From: Gemmatimonadaceae bacterium
GTDB lineage: Bacteria; Gemmatimonadota; Gemmatimonadetes; Gemmatimonadales; Gemmatimonadaceae
Assembly: GCA_025930755.1 (NCBI GenBank)
Contig: JAICOJ010000004.1
Location: 19,654 to 83,653 of the forward strand
Direction of reading: 5' to 3'
Length of the DNA: 64,000 bases
Numbering within the stretch: the stretch's first letter is position 1; every line of letters starts with the position of its first letter. The notes below the pieces were generated by a model. The model saw only the letters and a list, made by a program, of their open reading frames with translations. It was not told the DNA's origin and did no database searches. The position numbers and the translations under genes are program-made. Shown here one piece after another: positions 28,016 to 38,400 of the stretch.

Positions 28016-29101
28016 TCAGCGCTCCTCGTCGGGATTCCGCAGCGTCGCTCGCGCGGTCGGCCGGGGCTGCTGATACCCTCCCGGTGGGGGCGTGGCAGGC
28101 TCGCGCGTGGTGCCCGGATTGCCTTGCGCCGCGTTCCCCGCCTTCGCGAGCAGCTCCTTCATCCCGCCGAGCGCGCCGAGTACGCCCGTGGCTTCAGCGG
28201 GAAGGAAGATCGTCGACCCCTTGCCTTGCGCGACGTGGGGGAGCGCCTCGAGATATTTCAGGCCAAGCAGGTACATCGCGGCCTGACCCTCGGGCAGGGA
28301 GTTCGCGATGCGCTGAATCGCTTCGGCCTCGGCGTTCGCCATGGCGAGGCGCGCTTCGGCGAGGCCCTGGGCACGCAGCACTGCCGCCTCCTTCTCCCCT
28401 TCCGCCTTTCGAACCTGCGCCTCGCGCAAACCCTCCGACTCGAGAATCGCAGCGCGCTTGCTCGCCTCGGCGTTCGTCACCGCGGCGCGACGCTCGCGCT
28501 CGGCGCGCATCACGAGCTCCATCGACTGCTGAATGTCGCGCGGTGGCTCGATGGCCTGGAGCTCCACGCGGGTCACGTCGACGCCCCAGCCGATCGACGC
28601 TTCCTCGATGACCTCCCGCATCTTCTTGTTGATCAGATCGCGGCTGGCGAGCGTCTGGTCGAGCTCCATGTCGCCGACGATGTTGCGGAGCGTCGTGCGC
28701 GTGAGCGTCTCGAGGGCGTACGGGAGATTCTGAATCGAGTACGTCGCCTTCTGCGGATCGGCGATGCGGTAATACAGAACAGCGTCGATGTCGATGGTGA
28801 CGTTGTCCTTGGTGATCACCGGCTGACTCGGGAAGTTGAGCACCTGCTCACGCAAATCGATGCGCGATGTGGAGCCGGAGGTGATCTTCTTCACGCCGTT
28901 CACGTCGGCCTCGAAATAGCGCACGTCGATCGGACGCGGTCGCTCGATGAACGGGATGAGCACGTTGAAGCCGGAGCGAGCGAGCCGATTGAACTTGCCC
29001 AGCCGCTCGATGACCAGCACCTCGGCCTGGCCGACGATCTTGAACGACTTCGTCGCTATCAGCAGCGCCAGAAGCGCGATAATTCCAAGGCCGATGAGCA
29101 T
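28016..29101 (-). CDS. SPFH/Band-7 (paraslipin/QmcA-like) membrane protein
   Basis: VLVIERLGKFNRLARSGFNVLIPFIERPRPIDVRYFE; NAEASKRAAILESEGLREAQVRKAEGEKEA. Confidence 0.9.
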   Translation of the reverse strand: MLIGLGIIALLALLIATKSFKIVGQAEVLVIERLGKFNRLARSGFNVLIPFIERPRPIDVRYFEADVNGVKKITSGSTSRIDLREQVLNFPSQPVITKDNVTIDIDAVLYYRIADPQKATYSIQNLPYALETLTRTTLRNIVGDMELDQTLASRDLINKKMREVIEEASIGWGVDVTRVELQAIEPPRDIQQSMELVMRAERERRAAVTNAEASKRAAILESEGLREAQVRKAEGEKEAAVLRAQGLAEARLAMANAEAEAIQRIANSLPEGQAAMYLLGLKYLEALPHVAQGKGSTIFLPAEATGVLGALGGMKELLAKAGNAAQGNPGTTREPATPPPGGYQQPRPTARATLRNPDEER

Positions 29102-29146
29102 GCCTACACCTCGAAGAGGGGGGATCTCATTCTACGCGCCTGACGA

Positions 29147-30232
29147 TCACTCACGCCAGTCGGCGACGAAGATGTTGGTTTCGCCCTGCTGCGCCGCGTG
29201 CCGGTTCGAGGCCCACACGAGCCGTTTACCATCCGGGCTGAACATCGGAAACGAGTCGAAGTCGGCATGCGTCGTGACGCGCTCGAGGCCGGAGCCATCG
29301 AGGTTCACCAGATACAGATCGAAGTCGCGTCCGCGCGGATTGGTGTGATTCGAGGCGAAGATGATTCGCCGCCCATCGGGAGTGAAAAACGGCGCGAAGT
29401 TGGCGCCGCCCAGGCTGGTGACCTGGCGCTGGTTGGAGCCGTCGGCGTTCATCACCCAGATCTCCATGCGCGAAGGCCGAACCAGCCCCTGCCCGAGGAG
29501 CGCTCTGTACTCGGAGAGAGCGGTCGAATCCGCGGGATGGTGCGCGCGATACACGATGTGCGATCCATCGGGGGAGAAGAAGGCGCCGCCGTCGTAGCCG
29601 GGCGTCGTCGTCAGCCTGCGCACATCGCTCCCGTCGGTGCGCATCGTGTAGATCTCGAGGTCGCCGTCCTTCGTCGATGTGAAGACGATGCGTGAGCCGT
29701 CTGGAGAGAGCGTGCCCTCCGCGGTGTAGGCGTTCCAGTTGGTCAGGCGGCGCAGCGCGCCGCCGTCGGCGCTCGCGGTGTAGATCTCGAACGGATCCAG
29801 CCGCCAGACGTACCCGCGAGAAAAATCCGGACGCGGCGGACAGGCGCTGTCGGCGTGGTGGGTGGACGAGAAGAAAATGCGGCGGTCGCGGTCGAAGAAA
29901 TAGCCGCACGTCGTCTTGCCGGCGCCATTCGACACGCGACGCAGATTGCCGCCGTCGGCGTCCATGACGAACTGCTGGTCGCAGGACCGGCCGTCGCGCG
30001 TGGACTGGAAGGTCAGCCGGGTCCCGTCGGCGCTCCAATAGGCTTCAGCGTTCTCCCCGCCGAAGGTGAGCTGTCGGATGTTCGCCAAGTGGCGCTCACC
30101 GGGCTCGGCAGCGCGTATGACTGCAGGCTGGCCGGCCGGCGCGCGGGGGGCGCGGGAGGCGGGGCTGGTACATGCAGCGACGGCCACCATGAGGGTGGCC
30201 GTCGCGATCAACAGAGAGTTGCGTCGGCGCAT
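29147..30232 (-). CDS. PD40/TolB-type beta-propeller lipoprotein
   Basis: Repeated SPDGSRIVFTSTKDGDLEIYTMRTDGSDVRRLT units; lipobox VAACTSP. Confidence 0.88.
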   Translation of the reverse strand: MRRRNSLLIATATLMVAVAACTSPASRAPRAPAGQPAVIRAAEPGERHLANIRQLTFGGENAEAYWSADGTRLTFQSTRDGRSCDQQFVMDADGGNLRRVSNGAGKTTCGYFFDRDRRIFFSSTHHADSACPPRPDFSRGYVWRLDPFEIYTASADGGALRRLTNWNAYTAEGTLSPDGSRIVFTSTKDGDLEIYTMRTDGSDVRRLTTTPGYDGGAFFSPDGSHIVYRAHHPADSTALSEYRALLGQGLVRPSRMEIWVMNADGSNQRQVTSLGGANFAPFFTPDGRRIIFASNHTNPRGRDFDLYLVNLDGSGLERVTTHADFDSFPMFSPDGKRLVWASNRHAAQQGETNIFVADWRE

Positions 30233-30252
30233 GCCGACAATTTAAGCCACCG

Positions 30253-31887
30253 TCAGCGGGACGCGCGAGCCACGGCGAAGAGATCCTTTTGCGTGTTGCC
30301 CTTCTTCATGAGCTCGATTGCCCGCAGAAGCTGCGGATCATCCGGGATCTCGCGGCGAGCCGCGGCGGAATCGCCAAAGGCAAACCGCGTCACGAAGTGC
30401 GAGAGCCACTTGTCGATCGTCGGACGGGCGGCGTCGAACAGCTGCTTGTCGACCTCGACCTTCGCCGCGGTGAGCCGACGGTAAAACTCCTCGCGCCATT
30501 CGGGCTGCACCTGGAACGTCGGGCTTGAGACGCGCGCCTTGAGCTCCTGCGCATAGTTCCACAGCGCGATGCGAACCTGCGGCGACTTCGGGCCGATCGC
30601 CTTGAGGAACTCCTGCTCACGCGTCGTCACCGTGTCATCGGGAATGATGACATCCGGCGTGATGCCGCCACCGCCATACACGATGCGGCCGGCGTCGGAG
30701 CGGTAGACGGGACGGTTCTTCTTCACGGCGTCGGTCTCGAGAGAATCCGGCGGGGTTTCCTCACGCTGCCGAGGGTCGAGCCGCGCCGCGGCCGTGGTGT
30801 CGCCGGGCCGGGCGCCGGAGGCCAGAAGCTGCGCGTCGTCCTTCCGCTCCTTCTGGATGGACCGCCCGACGGGCGTGAACCACTTGGCCGTCGTGAGCTT
30901 CAGCGCGTAGCCCCCTTCGAGAGGGAAGACCGTCTGCACGAGCCCCTTCCCGAACGAAGTCGTTCCGACGACGAGGGCCCGGTCGTGATCCTGAAGTGCG
31001 CCGGCGACGATCTCCGACGCCGACGCGGTGTAGCCATCGACGAGGACCACGAGCGGCATGTTCGGCATCTTCGGCTTGCCTTTCGCGACGAACTGCTGCG
31101 ACATCATGCCGCGTCCGCGAACGCTCGCGATCTGATCGCCACCCTCGAGGAAGATGTCGGCGACCGCGAGGCCCTGGTCGAGGATGCCGCCGGGATTCCC
31201 GCGAAGATCGATGATGACTCCGTTCGCGCCTGCCTTGAGCATCTGATCGACGCTCGATTCCAGCTCCTCACCCGCGCTCTCGTTGAACGATTGCAGGGGG
31301 ATGTACCCGATCTTGTTCTCGAGCAGGAGCGCGTAGGGCACGGCCGGAATGTGAATCGTCGCTCGCGTGAGGCGATGCGAGATCACTTCCGTCACGCCGG
31401 GCCGGACGAAGCGCACGTTGACCTGAGTGCCCGGCGTGCCGATCAACGCGTTGGAGACCTGCTCGGTGGACCACCCGCGGGTGGAGGCGGTGTCCACCTG
31501 CACGATGCGATCGCCTTCCTGAATTCCGGCTGCTTCCGCCGGAGTGTTGGGGAAGACCTGGACGACGGTGATCACGCCATCCTGATCCTCGATCCGCATC
31601 CCGATCCCGCCGTAGCGTCCCGTGGAATTCGTGGAGAAGCGCTGGAGCTGCTTCGGCGTCAGGAGCTCCGAGTACGGATCTTCGAGCTCCTCGACGAGAC
31701 CGCGCGCCGCTTTTTCATAGAGCGCCGCGTTATCGACGGTGTCGACGAACCGGTCGGCAACGAGCGAAAGAACCTGATCGAACAGCCGTGCGCCGTCACG
31801 CGTCGCGTGATCCTGAATGACGAACCCGCCGACGAGGGCGGGTGCGACGACAACTGCGATCAGGGAGAGCTTCCGGAAGCGATTCAT
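30253..31887 (-). CDS. S41-family C-terminal processing peptidase (CtpA-like) with PDZ
   Basis: GGIGMRIEDQDGVITVVQVFPNTPAEAAGIQEGDRI; GNPGGILDQGLAVADIFL; VDGYTASASEIVAGALQDHDRALVVGTTSFGKGLVQ. Confidence 0.93.
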   Translation of the reverse strand: MNRFRKLSLIAVVVAPALVGGFVIQDHATRDGARLFDQVLSLVADRFVDTVDNAALYEKAARGLVEELEDPYSELLTPKQLQRFSTNSTGRYGGIGMRIEDQDGVITVVQVFPNTPAEAAGIQEGDRIVQVDTASTRGWSTEQVSNALIGTPGTQVNVRFVRPGVTEVISHRLTRATIHIPAVPYALLLENKIGYIPLQSFNESAGEELESSVDQMLKAGANGVIIDLRGNPGGILDQGLAVADIFLEGGDQIASVRGRGMMSQQFVAKGKPKMPNMPLVVLVDGYTASASEIVAGALQDHDRALVVGTTSFGKGLVQTVFPLEGGYALKLTTAKWFTPVGRSIQKERKDDAQLLASGARPGDTTAAARLDPRQREETPPDSLETDAVKKNRPVYRSDAGRIVYGGGGITPDVIIPDDTVTTREQEFLKAIGPKSPQVRIALWNYAQELKARVSSPTFQVQPEWREEFYRRLTAAKVEVDKQLFDAARPTIDKWLSHFVTRFAFGDSAAARREIPDDPQLLRAIELMKKGNTQKDLFAVARASR

Positions 31888-31954
31888 GGGACTGCCGTCA
31901 GAGGTGAGGAGGCTACGTCTCCTTAAATACGATCGAGACAGGGGGAGGTTCCGC

Positions 31955-32140
31955 TTACCCGCTCATTCCGCCGGAGCCTTCTTCCGTCCCGCCCTGCCAG
32001 AGCGATCGCCAGGCCATCTCGCGCCCTTTGCGGAACCCCTTCTGCGTGAGCTTCACCCCTTCGGGGGAGATCGTCACGGTGTAGGGCTGTCCATCGATGT
32101 CAATTTCGCGCTTGAGCGTCTTGTCGAGTTTCGTGGTCAT
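31955..32140 (-). CDS. hypothetical small protein (61 aa)
   Basis: MTTKLDKTLKREIDIDGQPYTVTISPEGVKLTQKGFRKGREMAWRSLWQGG. Confidence 0.6.
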   Translation of the reverse strand: MTTKLDKTLKREIDIDGQPYTVTISPEGVKLTQKGFRKGREMAWRSLWQGGTEEGSGGMSG

Positions 32141-32182
32141 TGCGAGCGGAGCTCCGGTTTCGGAAAAAGGTGGTCATCGAAT

Positions 32183-32335
32183 GAGGAACGAGGGACGAGG
32201 AACGAGGAAGTTGATTGAATGGCTTCCTCAGGGGAAGCCTATCCGGGGGCAACCCTTTTCCCCCGTTGCACTTCCTCGGTCCTCGCCGCTCGTTCCCTCG
32301 TTGTCCCCCGCAATCCGCATTCCGCTTTCCGCCTT
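32183..32335. repeat. locus C: GAGGAAC heptads with inverted arm, followed by a second heptad array CCGCNTT
   Basis: GAGGAAC GAGGGAC GAGGAAC GAGGAAG (32183-32210); inverted CTTCCTC...GTTCCCTC (~32271-32304); CCGCAAT CCGCATT CCGCTTT CCGCCTT (32308-32335). Confidence 0.85.
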
Positions 32336-32343
32336 AGAGGCCC

Positions 32344-33195
32344 TCAGGCCGCCCTCGAGGCCAGGACATAGTCGACGTACCACTGCCTCTTTTGCTGCCG
32401 GACGGCCACGTCCCGGAGGAGTCCGGCCTCGATGAGCATCTCGTGGGCGGGCTGCAGCACGCGCTGGAGGTGCGAGGGGTACCGCTGTGTGAGTGGGAGC
32501 TGAAGCGCGAGCTGCTCCAGGCCGACGCGCCACGTTACCGTACCTTCGACGCGGGCGACCTCGAGCAGGCGGTAGAGTCGGCGAGCAACGGGGGAGGAGA
32601 GCTCGAGGTAGTGATTGGCGGACAGGGAAACGGTGTGCCCCGCGTTCACGTTGGCGCGTATCAGCGGGGACAGCGCGACCCGAGCGACGCCCGGCTCCGA
32701 GACCGTCAGGGTCGGGAAGAGCGTGAGCTGGTCGCGGTCGGCCCCCCGGCGCCGATCGATCGAGACGGCGGTGAGCAGGGGGAAAGCGGCGTCGATCGCT
32801 TCACCAGCAGTGGCGCTCCAGTAAGCGGCCTGCGACTCGAGAGTGGTCCGCTCGAGCCGCATGAGCGCCGAGCGCAACTGCTCGTAGGTGCGTCCATCGA
32901 CGCGGCGTCCCATCGAGCGCAGGAACGCATGGAGTGTGAATGTGATGACCCCGTCGTCGGGGCAGCTGGCTTCGTTCCACCGGTGCCAGAGCTCGACGTA
33001 GACGTCCTGGTCGAAGGTTCCGGGGAGGCGGTCGCCAGGACTCGGCAGCACACGCCACCGTCCCCCCGCCGGCGGCTCGTACGCGATGACGGAATCCTCA
33101 GCGGAATCACTCAGCCGGAAGAGCGGAAGCGCTTCGAGCGAGCGATCGAGGACGATCGTTCGCGCGCCGGTTCGGCGTCGTGCCGCGAGGGACAT
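32344..33195 (-). CDS. plasmid-type replication initiator (RepA/COG5534-like) protein
   Basis: FTLHAFLRSMGRRVDGRTYEQLRSALMRLERTTLESQAAY...; LSANHYLELSSPVARRLYRLLEVAR; two winged-helix-like halves. Confidence 0.65.
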   Translation of the reverse strand: MSLAARRRTGARTIVLDRSLEALPLFRLSDSAEDSVIAYEPPAGGRWRVLPSPGDRLPGTFDQDVYVELWHRWNEASCPDDGVITFTLHAFLRSMGRRVDGRTYEQLRSALMRLERTTLESQAAYWSATAGEAIDAAFPLLTAVSIDRRRGADRDQLTLFPTLTVSEPGVARVALSPLIRANVNAGHTVSLSANHYLELSSPVARRLYRLLEVARVEGTVTWRVGLEQLALQLPLTQRYPSHLQRVLQPAHEMLIEAGLLRDVAVRQQKRQWYVDYVLASRAA

Positions 33196-33203
33196 GGAGA
33201 CAA

Positions 33204-33232
33204 ACTGGACTCCGCAGGGTGGAGAGTCCAGT
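33204..33232. promoter_or_regulatory. 9-bp inverted repeat upstream of the Rep-like gene
   Basis: ACTGGACTC...GAGTCCAGT, 9-37 bp before the ATG at 33195. Confidence 0.45.
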
Positions 33233-33234
33233 GA

Positions 33235-33316
33235 TCGGATTGCGGATGGCGGACGGCGGATTGAGGACGACGTGCTACTAATCGGTCACAATCAGCAATG
33301 CGCACTCCGCAATTCG
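33235..33316. repeat. locus D: GCGGATT-type heptads with degenerate inverted arm
   Basis: TCGGATT GCGGATG GCGGACG GCGGATT GAGGACG (33235-33269); opposite strand of ~33280-33316 reads ATTGCGG AGTGCGC ATTGCTG ATTGTGA. Confidence 0.75.
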
Positions 33317-33317
33317 T

Positions 33318-34070
33318 CTACCCTAACGCGATCACCTGTCCTGTCATCGGCTTCGACGCGTCCGAGCACAACCACGCGACCATGCGCGCCACATCTTCAC
33401 GCTCCACGTACCGCGCGTCGCTTCCCATGGTCTTCTCGTTCGCCGCGGTACGGATCGAGATGGGGGCAAGGGCGTTCGCACGGACGCCATTCGCACGCTC
33501 TTCCTCCGCAATCGCGCGCATGAGCGTGAGCACGCCGCTCTTCGCGGTGACATAGGCGGCCATGTTCGCGACGGACGCGCCGGGAAGCGCGGAGGCCGAT
33601 CCGAAGAACACGAACGCTCCGTGCGCAGCGCGAACCAAGGGGAGAAATGCGCGCGCCGTGAGCGCGGCCGTCGTCAGGTTGAGCGCCAGCTGCTTCTGCC
33701 ACACGGCGGGTGCGCTGTCGGCGACGCTCGACATCCCAAAGCCACCCGCGAGGTGCACGAGGGCATCGAGCCGGTTGTCGTAGCTCGACGCGATGGTCTC
33801 GGCGAGGGTTTGAACGGCGCCCTCATTGGTGAGGTCGCACGCAAATGCGTCCGCCCGCGCCCCGCGCGCGCGGAGCGCGGCGGCGCGGGCCTCGGAGGCA
33901 TCGCTCAACAAGTCGACGGCAGCGATGACCGCCCCCGCGTCGGCCAGAGCGGCGGCGACGGCCTCGCCGACCTGCCCTTCTCGTCCAATCCCGGTGACGA
34001 GCACCGACCGACCGGACAACGGTCTGTGATCCATGGCGGGAAACGATGGGATTCCGGACGTAAAGCGCAA
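33318..34070 (-). CDS. SDR-family oxidoreductase
   Basis: GRSVLVTGIGREGQVGEAVAAALADAGAVIAAVD; MAAYVTAKSGVLTLMRAIAEE. Confidence 0.88.
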   Translation of the reverse strand: MRFTSGIPSFPAMDHRPLSGRSVLVTGIGREGQVGEAVAAALADAGAVIAAVDLLSDASEARAAALRARGARADAFACDLTNEGAVQTLAETIASSYDNRLDALVHLAGGFGMSSVADSAPAVWQKQLALNLTTAALTARAFLPLVRAAHGAFVFFGSASALPGASVANMAAYVTAKSGVLTLMRAIAEEERANGVRANALAPISIRTAANEKTMGSDARYVEREDVARMVAWLCSDASKPMTGQVIALG

Positions 34071-34150
34071 GCACGGATATTGAGTGGCAGTACGGTGACG
34101 GCTATGCTCTCGTGCGTCGCGACGGCCGCCATTCCTTTCGACTCGATACC

Positions 34151-35446
34151 GTGAGCGCTCTCAAGACCACCGGGGTCATTACCGCGGGCATTCTTCTTCT
34201 CGGGTTCTCGTGCGTCGGCGTGCTCTATCTGACCCGCGGCACGCCGGTGTCGTCGGTCAAAACGTTCGGTCAGGTGCCCCCTCCCGGGGTCCTCGATCCG
34301 CTTTTTCGTCGCACCATCGAGCTGCTCGCGGGAATGACGATGCAGGACGGGAACGACGTGGAAGTGCTCGTCAACGGGGATCAGACCTATCCGCGGCTGT
34401 GGGCCGATCTCCGGTCGGCCCGTCAGACGATCACGCTGCAGATGTACTACGGCAATCCGGGAAAGGTCGCGGATACCGTCAAGAGCATTCTGATCGAGCG
34501 CGCACGGGCGGGGGTTCGCGTGCTCTTTCTGCATGACGCGATCGGCTCGCAGAATCTGAAAGAACAGTGGCAGGACAGTCTGCGCGCCGCGGGGGTGCAG
34601 GTGGCGGTATTCCGGCCGCCACGATGGTATCAGCTCGACAAGGCGGGCCATCGCTCACATATCCGCGTGGTCGTTATCGATGGCCACATCGGCTACACCG
34701 GTGGCTTCGGCATCGACGACAAATGGCTGGGCGACGGCCGAACCAACGGGAGCTGGCGCGATACCAACGTTCGCTTCCTGGGTCCCGCCGTGATGCAGCT
34801 TCAAGCCGCGTTCGCGGCCGGCTGGGCGGAAGCGACCGGAGAGCTGATCACCGGTCAGCTCTTCTTTCCGATCGAGGAATTCCGGAGTGACGGCGACGAC
34901 TTCGGTGCCTTGCTGCACATGGCGCCGACCATCGGCAGCACGCCCGCCGAACGCTTCCTCGCACTCTCGATCGAGGCAGCGCGCCGCACGCTGTACATCG
35001 CGAACTCGTATTTCGTGCCGGACGATGACTTTCGCCGCATGCTGGTGGCGGCTGCACGGCGCGGCGTGGATGTCCGCATCCTGACCGCCAGCGACAAGAC
35101 CGACATCAAGACGACGTGGTATGCCGGCCGGAAGCGCTACGAGGAGCTGCTGGAAGGAGGCGTCCGCGTCTACGAGTACGCGCCGACGATGATGCACGCG
35201 AAGACGTTCGTCATCGATGGCGTCTGGAGCACGGTCGGCACGATGAACTTCGACAACCGGTCGCTCGCCTACAACGACGAGTCCAACCTCGTCACCTTCG
35301 ATCGACGGGTCGGGGCCACGATGGACTCGATCTTCCTCGAGGACCTCGAGCACTCGACGGAGATCAAGCTGGAGACGTTCCGCCGTCGTCCCTGGCATCA
35401 GAAGGTCTTCGAGAGCGGCGCGAACATCCTGTCGCGCCTCCTGTGA
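34151..35446 (+). CDS. phospholipase D / cardiolipin synthase family protein
   Basis: Two HKD-type motifs: HIRVVVIDGHIGYTGGFGI and MHAKTFVIDGVWSTVGTMNFDNRSL. Confidence 0.92.
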   Translation: MSALKTTGVITAGILLLGFSCVGVLYLTRGTPVSSVKTFGQVPPPGVLDPLFRRTIELLAGMTMQDGNDVEVLVNGDQTYPRLWADLRSARQTITLQMYYGNPGKVADTVKSILIERARAGVRVLFLHDAIGSQNLKEQWQDSLRAAGVQVAVFRPPRWYQLDKAGHRSHIRVVVIDGHIGYTGGFGIDDKWLGDGRTNGSWRDTNVRFLGPAVMQLQAAFAAGWAEATGELITGQLFFPIEEFRSDGDDFGALLHMAPTIGSTPAERFLALSIEAARRTLYIANSYFVPDDDFRRMLVAAARRGVDVRILTASDKTDIKTTWYAGRKRYEELLEGGVRVYEYAPTMMHAKTFVIDGVWSTVGTMNFDNRSLAYNDESNLVTFDRRVGATMDSIFLEDLEHSTEIKLETFRRRPWHQKVFESGANILSRLL

Positions 35447-35477
35447 CACGGTCCCGCCCCCGCCGGACCACGCGCGT

Positions 35478-38400
35478 GTGAGCGCCCGCGGCGCGTCCGC
35501 GCTGCGCACCTTTCATCCGCTGGTGCGCGCGTGGTTCACCGAGACGTTAGGCTCGCCGAGCGAGCCGCAGCGGCAGGGGTGGCCGGCGATCGCGAGTGGT
35601 GACCACACGCTGGTTCTCGCGCCCACCGGAACGGGCAAGACGCTGGCCGCCTTTCTGTGGGAGCTCAACGCGCTCATCGTCGACGGACTCGCCGACCCGC
35701 TGCCCAACGCGATTCGCATCCTCTACGTCTCGCCGCTCAAGGCGCTGAACAACGACATCCAGCGAAATCTCGAGCGGCCGCTGGCGGATCTCCGGCAGCG
35801 GTTCGAGCACGCCGGGAAGGTGTTTCCCGACATTCGTGTCGCGGTTCGAACCGGGGATACCTCCGCCTCGGCACGTGCGCGGATGCTGCGAAAGACTCCG
35901 CACATCCTGATCACGACGCCGGAATCGCTCAACATCCTGCTGACGAGCACCCGGGGTCGCGGGATGTTCTCCGACGTGCGCGTGGTGATCGTGGACGAGA
36001 TTCACGCGGTCGCGGGGACCAAACGAGGCGTGCACCTCGCGTTACAGCTCGAGAGACTGGAGGCGCTGACCGGACGGGCGCCGCAGCGCATCGGCCTTTC
36101 CGCAACGGTGAGACCGGTGGGCGAGATTGCCTGGTTCCTGGCGGGCACGAGCGCTGCTCAGAGGGTCCCCGAGGATCGAGGAAGGGGAAACGACGCTCGA
36201 CGTGACGACCGTCCGGCGGGCGTACGAGTCGTCGATTGCGGACTCGTCAAGCAGCTCGACATCGCGGTGCGCGCGCCCGTGCCCGACCTGGCGAACGTCG
36301 GCGGCAGCGTCTGGCCGAAGGTCATCCCGCTCGTGCTCGAGCGCGTCCGGGAATCCCGAACCACGCTCGTCTTCGTCAACAATCGCGCGCAGGCCGAAAA
36401 GATCGCCGCGCGGCTGAATGCGCTCGCGGAGGAGGAGATCGCGCAGCCGTACCACGGCTCGCTCGCCCGTGAGCGTCGCCTGAAACTCGAGCTCGCCCTC
36501 AAGGCGGGAGAATTGCGGGCGCTGGTCGCGACGAGCTCGCTCGAGCTCGGCATCGACATTGGATCGGTCGATCTGGTCATTCAGCTTCAGTCGCCGAAGC
36601 GTGTCACCTCCGGGCTGCAGCGCATTGGCCGCGCCGGCCACACCCTTGGCGAAACGAGCCGAGGCGTGCTCGTTCCGACCTTCCGTGACGACCTGGTGGA
36701 GATCGTCGCGATCGCCGAAGCCATGCGCGAAGGCGACGTCGAGCCGACGATCGTGCCTCAGAACGCGCTCGACGTGCTCGCACAAACCATCACGGCGATG
36801 GTGTCAGTGGACGACTGGCGCGCGGACGACCTGTTCGCGCTCGTCCAGCGCGCGTACCCGTACCATCGACTGACGCGCGCGGTATTCGACGAAGTCGTGT
36901 CCATGCTCGCCGGAAAGTACCCGTCTGACATCGCCGGCGAGCTCGAGGCGCGAATCACCTGGGACCGGGTGAACGGCGTGATCACGGGATCGCGAGCGAG
37001 CCGCATGCTGGCGGTGATCTCCGGCGGAATGATTCCCGATCGGGGACTGTACGCCGTCACGCTCCCCGATCGCACTCGTCTCGGCGAGCTGGATGAGGAA
37101 TTCGTACACGAATCGCGCGTCGGCGACGTCTTCCAGCTCGGCTCGTCGACCTGGCGGATCGCGACCATCGAGCGCGATCGCGTGATTGTGCACCCCGCGC
37201 CGGGCGCGCCCGCGCGAATGCCCTTCTGGCACGGTGAGTACGGCGCGCGCGCCGTGGGAATGGCGCGTCGCGTGGGCGCGGTGCGAAGACTCGAGACGCC
37301 GTCAGCGACGTCACCGGGCGCCTCGAACGTCTCGGTGGATGAAGCCTCGAGGACATCGCTCGAGCACTACGTCGCGGAGCAGCGCGCGGCGACCGGGGCC
37401 GTGCCTGACGAGCGCACCATCGTCGTCGAGTACTTTCGCGATGACCTCGGGGCATGGCGGATCGTACTGCACTCGATCTTTGGCGGTCGGGTGAACGCGC
37501 CGTGGGGGATGGCGCTCGCGCAACGGCTCCGGGAGGCGCTCACCGCGAGCATGTCGGGCCCGTCGGAGCCGGGAGTGACGCGGATCGACATTCAGGTGCA
37601 GACCACCGACGATGGTGTCATGCTCCGGCTGCCCGATCTCGGCGGGGCGCCGCCGGTGGACCGCGTGCTCGGGCTCACGGCGGATGAGGCCCGGCGACGC
37701 GTCATCGAGGAGGTGGGCACCACCTCGCTCTTCGGGGCGCGCTTCCGCATGAACGCGGCGCGTGCGCTCCTCCTGCCTCGCGGAACCGCTCGGCGGCGCA
37801 TGCCACTCTGGTTGCAGCGCCTCAAGGCCGCGGACCTGCTGGAGACGGTTCGTTCGTGGCCGGAGTTCCCGATCCTGGTCGAGACTTATCGCGAAGTGCT
37901 TCGCGACGCGTTCGATCTCGAGGCGTTGCTCGATGTCCTGAAGGAGATCGCCGCCGGCCGCATCGCGGTGCGCGTCGTGGAGACGGCGCAACCATCGCCG
38001 TTCGCGGCCAGCCTCCAGTTCGGGTTCGTCATGGACTGGCTCTACGGCGATGATACCCCGAGAGCCGAGCGCCGTGCAGCGCTCCTCGCCGTCGATCGGG
38101 CCCTGCTCGACGATGTCATGCTGGTGGAAGGCGCTGACGACGACCTTCGCGAGGCGATCGAGGCGCTGCTGGCCATCCGACGGGGGACGGCGCCGCATCG
38201 TCGCGCCCGCAGCGCGGATGAGCTGGCGCAGCTCATCGATCGCGCCGGCGATCTCACCGCCGTGGAGGTTCGCGAGCGCATCGCCGAGCCGGGGGACTGG
38301 AAGCGGGGCGATCCGCTCGATGAGCTTCTGGAAACCGGGCGCGTCATCGCCGTTCCGGTCGTGACCCAACGCGCTCGCGAGTGGCGGTTCATCCTGACCG

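Noticed and set aside
32344-33195. Integrated plasmid
   Set aside because: No partition, mobilisation, integrase or IS genes seen nearby; only the Rep-like protein supports it
37311-38369. 352-aa minus-strand ORF inside lhr
   Set aside because: Antisense shadow ORF; helicase frame is continuous for 1551 aa
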